Assembly: GCF_000179595.2 (NCBI RefSeq)
Contig: NZ_JH556659.1
Span: 732,584-795,804 of the forward strand
Source of the DNA: Acetivibrio cellulolyticus CD2
Lineage (GTDB): Bacteria > Bacillota > Clostridia > Acetivibrionales > Acetivibrionaceae
Length of the DNA stretch: 63,221 bases
Direction of reading: 5' to 3'
In this document: piece after piece, positions 57,301 through 63,221 of the stretch
Position numbering within the stretch: the first letter of the stretch is position 1
Layout of the letters: each line of letters begins with the position of its first letter
Notes under the pieces: model-generated
The model's input: the letters and a program-made list of their open reading frames with translations, nothing else
Told to the model about the DNA's origin: nothing
Databases searched by the model: none
Translations under genes and position numbers: made by a program

Positions 57301-60300
57301 ATGGGAGTATCAAAAGTCAATGCAAATCTGAAAGTCAGCAAGGGATTTGTTGAGCCGATAAAGATAAAATCCTTCGTAATATCCGATCCGGTAGCTTCAC
57401 CGGTTATTACTCCGGGGAAAAAGGTTACAATGTCTTATACAATGTCACGTGCTGCTAAATCCGGAAGTATAAAGATATACGACAATAAAGGTATTGAACT
57501 GGATAGCTTGATTTTAAGTGCCAATGCGGGTGCAAATATTGTTACATGGACGCCTTCAACTGCAGGTTTGTATATATGCAAAATTCAGGTAACAGCTGAA
57601 GACGGTTCAGAAGATACAGCATCAATTTCGATTCCTGTATCAACATCTTTTGCGACTGGAACTGCAAAAATCACAACACCGGATGGGTCTGTTCCTGTAT
57701 CGGGTATATCAAGCTTTGTAAGTAGCATTACTGCCACAGGAAAGCAATATCCTCCAAAAGACTTTACAACAAACGTGAAGGTTGATGGGACGTATATAGT
57801 GTATGAGCCTACCGAATTTGACTGGACAGTTAATGCTTCAGCAACGGAATCATGGAACAGACCGGTCAATCTTAATATTACATATTTGACAAAAAATATT
57901 ACTGATGGAAATGCACAATTTACAGAGCAAATTGTTGATGGATGGGAAGTAATTATAAATCAGGGGACTGCTACTGCTCCGCACATTATTGATGTTTATA
58001 AAAGAACTAAGTTGACATGTACATATACTTTTGGTGAGGAATTTACGGGGATTCCACAGGTTATAAGTTACTCTTCAAATGGACACAGCGATTCGAGGAC
58101 AGGAGTATCCAATTGGGTGATGATGGATTCGGTGGACAAACAGAAGGTTGTGTTCCATACATATTACACTGTTAGAACCCGTTATAATGCAAGTGGAGTT
58201 CAGAGAGTGGTACTTGATACAGAACAAACTCCATCGGAACAGGTATCATTTTCATTCAATGTAAGCGGAACAGTACCGGATTCACATGTTGTAACCGGCA
58301 GTATGAGCGGTAAAGCTACATATATACCAAATGAGCCTATCAAGGGTGATATTTCGTATGATATAGCACTACCTACACCTAATGGGGGAACAATAAGCAA
58401 TGTCAGCGTAAGTATTACAGACAATAACGGAAATATAAGTCCTTCAGTTAATAAAACTGTAAATGGAAATCGTGTATCAGGAGACATTCTTGCTAATGCA
58501 AAGGATTTCAACTGGTTGATTAAAGCAACTGGTGAAGAAATATGGGATAAGGAGACAGTAGTTTCACAAGATCTTTGCACTAAACAGATTTCCGAAATTC
58601 AATATTTTAATGAAACTGTAAAGAGCGGTGATGTCTTTCTTACTACTAAAATAATTAAAGTAACAGGGACCTACACTTTTCCAGCAGATAGTTTTGAAAC
58701 TGCACCGACAATTGTAAGTTGTTCGACTAATGGCTATAACTCAGGAATTACAACAGCCGGCTGGTACGTAATTGACAATATTTCTAGAGACTCAATTACA
58801 ATATCTACATATCGTAAGGTGTTTACAGTAAATGCTTATAGTACTCCACATGAAACAAAAACTCCGGAAGATGATGTGTACTTTAATTTTGTTGTAAAAG
58901 GCACTAGAACAATTCATGAAAATATTACTGACACTATAGGTGCTTTTGATTCTACACAGGGTAATAACCCCAATAATATAAACTTTACTTTAACACTTAC
59001 ACCAAGACACAATGGAGTAATATCAAACCAACAGCTCGTTTTTGCTGAAGGTACGGCTGACTATGATGACAATAAATATATCAGAACAAATATAGTGTCA
59101 TCTTCAAGAAATGGAAATACCTTTACAGGTGTTTTAAAGGCTGAAGATTATTACATACCTGAAACAAAGCCATGGTCTGATACATTTGCGTTAGACAGTT
59201 CCGACAATTCACACTGGAAAACTGTAAATCCTGTATGTTATTATAATCATCCTATAGAAAGCGTTGATCTTTCAAATATGTATACTCCACCGTTCGGGTT
59301 TACAGCATCAGGGTATACAGTTGAAAGTATATCGAATTCGGATGTGATAATAAGTATTACAGGGAATACACTCAAGGCAACAGCAGACAAAAATGTAGTC
59401 GATACAAGCTGGAACAGTTCGAAAGATACTACATTACAGTTTTCTGGAAAGTTATTGAGCAGTCCTTTGCAGCTTAACAACAGTCAAAATGCAAATATAT
59501 TTTCCTTAACAGGACCTGTAATTGATGGATCACCATTTTTACAGCCGGTTACAATATCCGATTCCTATCTGGGATCACAGAAATCTGGTTCTGATATGAA
59601 CTCATTAGATAAATATAATTATGCATTCTGGTGGGAAAACCAAACTGCCAGGGATAATCCTTTTGTTTCAATTTATCCTGATGGGGATTGGAATATTGAG
59701 CTGCTTTATCCTGATGGAACAGTTAATGATTCATTGACAGTTAATAAAATTAAAAATGAGACAAGTATAGGTGCTAATGCCGATGATTCGGATGACAGAT
59801 ATACAGTCAGCATAAACACGGCAGCAAATGCTCCTGCTCCTAGATCATTTGTTACTCTGAAAGGAAGCATAACAGATACTAACTTGGCAGGATATACTCT
59901 GGTATATAGAAAGAAAACAACTACAGGAAATGAACCGTGGAGATTAATTCCTGTTTCAAAGGAACTTCAGACAGTTAAAACAGATGGGGTACTTGGCTAC
60001 TGGGATGTTACAGGGCTAAACGGAGAATATGAAGTTCAGTTGGTATCGTTGGGAGCTTCATTCAGTGCCGATACAAAAGTAATTACAATAGGCAAAAAGG
60101 TAAGTGCTTCAGCAACACAGAATACCTATGTTGCTGCCCCATACAACAAGGCATATCTTACTTTTGAACCTGGTTCTGTTAGTGAAGATATTGTTGTTAC
60201 TATTGATTCGATAAAACTTGCAGATACACAAGTTCAATATAATCCTGATATGCCGATGCCTATAGGGCCACTTTACAGCATGAAGAAGACTCCTGAAAAT

Positions 60301-62025
60301 GTTGAGTTCAATGATAACCACCATCCGAAACTTACTATTAACTTTACAGAAAATGAATTGATCGGAATTGATCCGGGTATGCTTTCGGTATATCATGTAA
60401 AAGATAATGGAGAAATAGAAGCTGTTACAGTTACAAATATTGATACCAATGCAACAGACCTTATGGGAAATAAAATTGTAAAAATTGAATGTGATGTTCC
60501 TGGATTCTCAAGCTATATGATAGTGCCTAAAATAGGAATTCCCGAGTTTGACACTCCTATAGACAGTATTGTATCAAGCTCTGTTGTAACACTAAACGGT
60601 AAAGCAGAGGCAGGTACAACTGTGACAATTTACAACGGTCAGGCAAAAGCGGGTGAAACAAAAGCAGATCAAAGCGGCAGATTTAGTATACAAATCTCAC
60701 TTGCAGAAGGAATTAATAATATTACGGCTACAGAGACAAGATGGCTTAATGGCAATGCATTTACTGGTGCAAGTACTCAGGCTGTGTATATTGAATTGGA
60801 CACATACGCACCGGAAGTTAAGAGCCTTATGGTTTCACCATCTGTAATAACACCTGATAATGACGGAATAGACGACTATACTAATATTTCTTTTGCGTTA
60901 TCCGAAGAAGTTCATGTATTTGTAAGCATAATCGATGTAAATGGAAACACCGTAAAAGTATTGGAAAATGGTATTAAAAAACCCGCCGGAGCTTACAGTG
61001 TAAACTGGGATGGAAAAGACAGTAATACCAGAATTGTAAATAACGGAACATATGATATTTTTATTAAAATTGTCGATATGCTTGGAAATGTAGGAGTAGA
61101 AAAAACTCAAATAATTGTCGGGGACTTGATCCCACCTGTACTGACTATACCTCAGGATATGACAGTTGAAGCGAATGCAATACTTTCAACTGTTGATATC
61201 GGTACAGCCACAGCTACAGATAAAAGCAGCGTAACAATTACCAACGATGCACCTGTTGGATTCCCTCTAGGAACTACTATAGTTACATGGATAGCGACTG
61301 ATGCAAACGGCAATAAAGCGACGGCAACACAGAAGATAACTGTGGTAGATACTACCAGTCCTGTATTGCTGATACCGGCAGACATTATTGCTGATGCAAA
61401 TGGAATAACCAGCATAATTAGTCTTGGAGATGCAAATGCAACAGATATTTTCCCTGTAACAATAACAAACGATGCTCCGGGAACATTCCCTGATGGAATT
61501 ACATTTGTGACATGGACAGCAACAGATGCAAATGGAAATGTTACAACAGCTGTTCAAAAAGTAACAGTCATCGAAAGGTTACGGGTTGAAATGTGGAATG
61601 TCCATAGAGATGCGCTTTCAAGCAATGTTTCCCCTAGGTTTATTATTACTAATAAGGGGACGACACCGGTTGATCTTTCTGGATTAAAGATAAGGTACTG
61701 CTATACAATAGATCAGGAAAAAACTCAGAATTTCTGGTGTGACTATGCAACTGTGGGGGAATACAACATTAATCACAATTTTGTGAAAATCGGCACACCT
61801 TCAAATTCTGCAGACTATTACCTTGAAGTAGGGTTTAAGACAGGTAGCGGAACTTTGGAGCCGGGAGCATTCACGGAAGTAGTAGTCAGATTTGCAACTC
61901 CTGATTGGTCAATATATAATCAATTAAATGATTACTCCTTTAACGGTGTATCAACAAGTTATGGTGAATGGGATAAGGTAAATGTTTATCAAAATAACAG
62001 CTTGATTTGGGGAGTAGAACCGTAA
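51394..62025 (+). CDS. Giant secreted protein: clostripain-type protease, metzincin-like domain, Ig-like modules, CBM3
   Basis: A 3,543-residue exported protein. Order: signal peptide (1-30); Ig-like modules (about 31-385); C11/clostripain domain (about 390-770) starting RWTVIAYMAGDNTLSGNLMS with the catalytic His498 (SSHGYGW) and Cys537 (MDACLMS); a calcium-type DSDSDGIPDFWE segment (about 997); a zinc-protease region with HEIGHALSLND (His1233, Glu1234, His1237, Asp1243) and Met1253 as Met-turn; FlgD-like Ig modules (about 1420-1520, 1630-1730, 3140-3245); three related modules of unknown family (about 2080-2690); a ZU5-like region (about 2905-3050); two HYR domains (3246-3395); and a CBM3 (3396-3543). 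It probably binds cellulose or the cell surface and cleaves proteins there. The frame is intact, bounded by the tRNA terminator and its own. Confidence 0.92.
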   Translation: MKRRLDINKIIFFVFTIIMAIYCFCGISYAEDISVKVSINGDASYTNDRSVSVAYSISGGTGPYTISMSQGENVVQINDSGASGKYLFTLTDSNGYKTIVVDVADSKSTLGSGSDSITLDNEAPVTTASISGYNGKHDDWYGSQVFVSLNAKDSGCGVDSTYYKFDSETNWNYYYGGFTTQLSEGKHKLYYYSKDSLFNEEYEKSTSINIDKTPPQITAITPKGAVLSEPTCTVEVTVGDVASGLYSVNIGEAAGWLSNGRYVRTVQLVPGNNTIKVKAVDNVGNTSTDSTTVVYDPKPEIQINRPVDNATVYTEKVNLGCSLSDLGGNLASYTVINGSYTKTVPITSGYAYTVSEDIPLTRGKNEIKIIATDSNSSTSEKKITVIWKKRWTVIAYMAGDNTLSGNLMSDIEEMRGAGDSANYDVIAAYDGSGKADSACYKVTSQSLSSSKIPLRNVFANPVSDNELNTGDMETLSDFIKYSITNYPSDQYFLLLSSHGYGWQSICQDDTQGTGFHLQKLKVALSGYKFDVTLMDACLMSMIEVSYQLNGITDYLVASENNIAGGGNDFTTLLRNLGNNYSSGSNSDDRNFASNIVDIYRNQYQSETQKQRSLIAMDISKLSNVTTPIDNLASCLLNKDFYSKHYKEINKAKEEALRIPSLWDLSTTPPSLPQASEFGDVFSFAYKLKNSISDPDLVSRAQSVMDSIDARNSTLIINEWHNIPTTVPAPVTENLPHGLSIYLPMYPENYDLRYNDLDMSKQHLLWPAFIKKDITPPEFVSQFNPGTNTNLSNLCKLEYRVRDTYSTANCTIRASIVDSSNKERSVIKNWESVTQNPDISSPLHEITFYATELIGGSRYLLPNGSYKLVVQIKDAGDNEYKESYDFEVKIPKKDLLCTVETPKNSLNQSISVPDADIAFIFVNPSSPLNNLIVAKGKSNSNMQIPKVTTFSLSVSKKGYESISRDITVQDTSTGILSTSFRPILPGEAGFVEDFKNVDSDSDGIPDFWEYKYWKSWKNTPASCDLSKNDSADDLDKLYSNPQRRTKLGDGLTNKEEYDLQTYFADLDPGQIDLLMEVDYIETRPLAVNGTTRNYVPKAEAINTMKDSIEKEGIKVHFSSEGKKIVVSNYTDKPEASVDELKSLLSQNLGTYTYSNSDKDTDIIHAIFAPGWTKITGLSNTDSKSMAGLYLGEEKGLFVFDLQTKCIVNNRVEVITAEADKKMALDKHEGYILAHEIGHALSLNDRDTGVNDEIMYRQLSDKTLSISGIRKFTDKDIEDMKFAPLFGLSGYFADMVKYKPIVFYKELLPYRGVGPYTIDVYIQDLDSHQAGNNGRKLYYTTDDVEGTGSITWHSVNMTYTDDPDVYGDEFDYSASIPDMPEGTVIHYYIEATDEDGNRTTSPESDLTSGPPAELYSFTVDKTGPEFTILSAKPNPFSPGNDGVKDSIVIETAVFDKTDLVDNLLFEIVDSNGVTITKWGPEDDFPAKGTKRIVWNGDGATDGKYTFRVTGSDQAYNNGSKTFEIIVDKTAPTITKTSISANTINIDTESIEIKGEVSESLSSSVLLNIFIEGGNVVKQVSVNNPTPGSAATFTLKLLKEEFKDDGDFTVKIMAEDEAGNKSQIVNAGTLKVDRNSPQMKSLYVDKKRFVPETPLSQSTTVYYELTEPAYVDITIKDVAGNVVLRNNSTGILKDKGSFAWDGKNDKGQYVSDGSYMFHFVVNDAAGNKVEDGIGVIKNQITANIGFPENNAVIGGIVSIKGTALDPIINDKIDFNSYSLWYTTGKVDVPTNPLNLSTNWKPISVPAAYRSPANLNDALCNISVRSILSSQLGLWDTTGLSGDYTILLVASDTTTNWSAAISHVTIDQTISKTDSPVLVNFGTTPSGSFDITKAEDFLMLEYDLTIKNADISIDIFKAKDVSTGTYDKNVFHKDYKNQTVGNGKTILWLDESGWKNIEGGDYFIEITATDIDGMGVSKVNANLKVSKGFVEPIKIKSFVISDPVASPVITPGKKVTMSYTMSRAAKSGSIKIYDNKGIELDSLILSANAGANIVTWTPSTAGLYICKIQVTAEDGSEDTASISIPVSTSFATGTAKITTPDGSVPVSGISSFVSSITATGKQYPPKDFTTNVKVDGTYIVYEPTEFDWTVNASATESWNRPVNLNITYLTKNITDGNAQFTEQIVDGWEVIINQGTATAPHIIDVYKRTKLTCTYTFGEEFTGIPQVISYSSNGHSDSRTGVSNWVMMDSVDKQKVVFHTYYTVRTRYNASGVQRVVLDTEQTPSEQVSFSFNVSGTVPDSHVVTGSMSGKATYIPNEPIKGDISYDIALPTPNGGTISNVSVSITDNNGNISPSVNKTVNGNRVSGDILANAKDFNWLIKATGEEIWDKETVVSQDLCTKQISEIQYFNETVKSGDVFLTTKIIKVTGTYTFPADSFETAPTIVSCSTNGYNSGITTAGWYVIDNISRDSITISTYRKVFTVNAYSTPHETKTPEDDVYFNFVVKGTRTIHENITDTIGAFDSTQGNNPNNINFTLTLTPRHNGVISNQQLVFAEGTADYDDNKYIRTNIVSSSRNGNTFTGVLKAEDYYIPETKPWSDTFALDSSDNSHWKTVNPVCYYNHPIESVDLSNMYTPPFGFTASGYTVESISNSDVIISITGNTLKATADKNVVDTSWNSSKDTTLQFSGKLLSSPLQLNNSQNANIFSLTGPVIDGSPFLQPVTISDSYLGSQKSGSDMNSLDKYNYAFWWENQTARDNPFVSIYPDGDWNIELLYPDGTVNDSLTVNKIKNETSIGANADDSDDRYTVSINTAANAPAPRSFVTLKGSITDTNLAGYTLVYRKKTTTGNEPWRLIPVSKELQTVKTDGVLGYWDVTGLNGEYEVQLVSLGASFSADTKVITIGKKVSASATQNTYVAAPYNKAYLTFEPGSVSEDIVVTIDSIKLADTQVQYNPDMPMPIGPLYSMKKTPENVEFNDNHHPKLTINFTENELIGIDPGMLSVYHVKDNGEIEAVTVTNIDTNATDLMGNKIVKIECDVPGFSSYMIVPKIGIPEFDTPIDSIVSSSVVTLNGKAEAGTTVTIYNGQAKAGETKADQSGRFSIQISLAEGINNITATETRWLNGNAFTGASTQAVYIELDTYAPEVKSLMVSPSVITPDNDGIDDYTNISFALSEEVHVFVSIIDVNGNTVKVLENGIKKPAGAYSVNWDGKDSNTRIVNNGTYDIFIKIVDMLGNVGVEKTQIIVGDLIPPVLTIPQDMTVEANAILSTVDIGTATATDKSSVTITNDAPVGFPLGTTIVTWIATDANGNKATATQKITVVDTTSPVLLIPADIIADANGITSIISLGDANATDIFPVTITNDAPGTFPDGITFVTWTATDANGNVTTAVQKVTVIERLRVEMWNVHRDALSSNVSPRFIITNKGTTPVDLSGLKIRYCYTIDQEKTQNFWCDYATVGEYNINHNFVKIGTPSNSADYYLEVGFKTGSGTLEPGAFTEVVVRFATPDWSIYNQLNDYSFNGVSTSYGEWDKVNVYQNNSLIWGVEP

Positions 62026-62082
62026 GTAAAGGTGATTATTAAATAAAATAAAAAAGTTACCAAGTCCAATCGGAGAAATATC

Positions 62083-62124
62083 AAAACAATCACTCTATCA
62101 TATGTATGTTAGGGTGATTGTTTT
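62083..62124 (+). terminator. Terminator after the giant gene
   Basis: AAAACAATCAC / GTGATTGTTTT perfect 11-bp stem extended by weaker pairs, 20-base loop, T-rich right arm followed by ATATATTT. Confidence 0.8.
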
Positions 62125-62241
62125 ATATATTTACCAAACACACTTTAATTTGTATTAAAAGTTTTATAATAGTATAAAAATATTTATTGAATATTTTAAT
62201 AAAACTTAATATAATCTCATCTTTGACAGTTGAAGAGAAGA

Positions 62242-62283
62242 AAAAGCTTGAAACCTCTTGAATTTGGGCGGGTTCAAGCTTTT
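62242..62283. terminator. Hairpin between the giant gene and the transposase
   Basis: AAAAGCTTGAA / TTCAAGCTTTT perfect 11-bp inverted repeat with a 20-base loop; on the minus strand it is followed by TTCTTC after a T-run, so it probably terminates the transposase gene. It might also be part of the element's end; the terminal repeat itself was not identified. Confidence 0.55.
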
Positions 62284-62311
62284 CTTGTTCTTTAAAAAAT
62301 TGAGTACTTTT

Positions 62312-63221
62312 TTAGTTTTTTGTGTCTTTAAAAATTTTTTTAAGTTGTCTCATGTTAACGATTTGATAGTCTGTTCGGAAACCAAATTTTTCATGTAAAT
62401 CATCGGTGAAATCCGTTCTTGTGTACGTCGGAACATAACCTTCGCCTTTGATTTCAATAAAATTCATACTTCTTAGCCCAGATATTATCTCTCCACAGGT
62501 ATATTTTTCCGAAAGCTTTTTCTCTAACAGCCTGTATATCATTAGCGAAATGAAGCAAGTCGTAAAATGTGCCTTAATTCTATCATCCCTCTGCAAATAA
62601 ACGGGTCTTGCCTTAAACTCTGACTTCATAATACGGAAGGACTCTTCAATTTCCCAACGTCTTCTATTAACTTTAATAATAGCTGAGGCGTCATCTTCGA
62701 GATTGGTGCATACCGCGTAGAAACCATCAAAAGCAGCCTCTTTTGTAATTAGATTTGTATCAATACCGATTAATTCTTTATCAGCTAATTCTCCATCGGA
62801 TGTACAGTAGGACTTTGAGATAAAGCGTTTGTAATCATTGGCATTACATTTTTTAAGCTTTTTAGGATTTGTTTTAATAACTTTCTCTGCTCGCTCTACT
62901 TGACGATTTCGGATAGTCTGCTGATAATTTTTGTATTTAAGCGAGAAGGTCACAACAAGATTTTGCTCTAAGCCATCTTCGCTGAGCCAACGCTGCTTGT
63001 AAAAAATCTTATCCATATCAGCTTTTTCATCAAGTTCAGTAATGTCATAAACCTTTTTAGAACCGGTAAGATACCATCCTTTTGTATCTAAAGCCCATTC
63101 CCTCAAATGAGCTTTCAACTTTTTAATGGACTGTGTAGTGATGAAAGCACGGTTTTGTATATTGTTGAATTTACGGTTAGCAGTAGATGCAAGACCAGCA
63201 TCTGTGCAAACAATAAATTTT
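62312..63221 (-). CDS. IS4/IS1634-type DDE transposase, 5' part outside window
   Basis: The minus-strand frame is open from the right edge of the window to the stop at 62312, over 300 codons, and the start lies outside. At the edge it reads KFIVCTDAGLASTANRKFN, with the first catalytic Asp of a DDE transposase. Later the signature RRRWEIEESFRIMKSEFKAR holds the Glu of the YREK-type motif, followed by PVYLQRDDRIKAHF, typical of IS1634-like proteins of the IS4 group. An ATG-like start at 63118 (TTG) seen by simple ORF rules is internal. The C-terminus ends MRQLKKIFKDTKN. It is intact in the visible part. Confidence 0.88.
   Translation of the reverse strand, partial: KFIVCTDAGLASTANRKFNNIQNRAFITTQSIKKLKAHLREWALDTKGWYLTGSKKVYDITELDEKADMDKIFYKQRWLSEDGLEQNLVVTFSLKYKNYQQTIRNRQVERAEKVIKTNPKKLKKCNANDYKRFISKSYCTSDGELADKELIGIDTNLITKEAAFDGFYAVCTNLEDDASAIIKVNRRRWEIEESFRIMKSEFKARPVYLQRDDRIKAHFTTCFISLMIYRLLEKKLSEKYTCGEIISGLRSMNFIEIKGEGYVPTYTRTDFTDDLHEKFGFRTDYQIVNMRQLKKIFKDTKN

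Noticed and set aside
61152-61557. Two overlapping minus-strand frames under the HYR domains of the giant protein
   Set aside because: They are antisense shadows of the repetitive coding sequence, without ribosome sites.
50815-62311. tRNA genes plus giant gene plus transposase as a tRNA-integrated genomic island
   Set aside because: No integrase is present, I see no duplicated tRNA 3' end downstream, and the giant gene has the base composition of its surroundings.

Overview
The window reads as the chromosome of a low-GC, spore-forming, cellulolytic member of the Clostridia, most like the cellulosome-producing Acetivibrio/Hungateiclostridium group. The basis is the AT-rich sequence with strong AGGAGG-type ribosome sites, a GDSL esterase ending in a type I dockerin, two proteins ending in family 3 cellulose-binding modules, a GerM-type spore protein, IreB, the Prp/long-L27 pair and several clostridial DUF families. 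The genus is an inference; no 16S gene is present.

Layout. Positions 1-5,100 are accessory: the end of an IS66-family element (tnpA, tnpB, terminus near 783) abuts a large helical-repeat protein that looks 5'-truncated by the insertion, followed by an 83-residue protein, RHS/YD-repeat debris and a GtrA-like membrane protein. Positions 5,200-10,400 carry surface and cellulose-related genes (dockerin esterase, tocopherol-cyclase-like protein, DUF4349 lipoprotein, membrane-anchored CBM3 protein). From 10,500 to 36,500 lies mostly core genome: eno, secG, HD protein, rnr, DUF523, HPr-like, mtaB, ireB, aldo/keto reductase, ruvX, DUF1292, DUF3048 lipoprotein, then the block radical SAM (TIGR03960) - DUF2344 - rng - rplU - prp - rpmA - obgE - yhbY, followed by DUF4364, a QueG-like protein, a degenerate receiver, an LtaS-like sulfatase and a polysaccharide deacetylase. 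Positions 36,500-50,700 hold argG-argH (minus strand), ruvC-ruvA-ruvB-queH, pilM, a large AMIN-repeat amidase, galE and gerM-rph-rdgB. Two tRNA genes (Gly-TCC, Arg-TCT) with a consensus promoter follow. A 10.6-kb gene (51,394-62,025) encodes a 3,543-residue secreted protein, and a partial IS4/IS1634-type transposase reaches the right edge.

How the genes work together. Ribosome-related functions cluster (L21, L27, the protease that trims L27, ObgE, YhbY, RNase G, RNase R, RNase PH), as do recombination and tRNA-modification genes (RuvABC, RuvX, MtaB, QueH, QueG-like). The envelope set (LtaS-like enzyme, deacetylase, AMIN amidase, GerM) and the secreted set (dockerin esterase, CBM3 protein, giant protease) fit a Gram-positive cell that attaches to and digests plant cell wall.

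Most unusual signals: (i) the giant protein combines a clostripain-type cysteine protease, a metzincin-type zinc motif with Met-turn, many Ig-like modules and a cellulose-binding C-terminus; (ii) a roughly 65-nt two-hairpin repeat occurs upstream of rplU and ruvB with compensatory changes, plus a partial third copy; (iii) rng is frameshifted by loss of one CT unit; (iv) the DUF523 gene has no ATG/GTG/TTG for its conserved N-terminus and probably starts at ATT; (v) the strong ribosome site before rnr drives a 3-codon in-frame mini-ORF; (vi) three arms in the esterase leader can form two mutually exclusive hairpins; (vii) a probable defence-type or other STAND-like protein appears cut by IS66. 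Starts were corrected for many genes from Shine-Dalgarno position and family N-termini.
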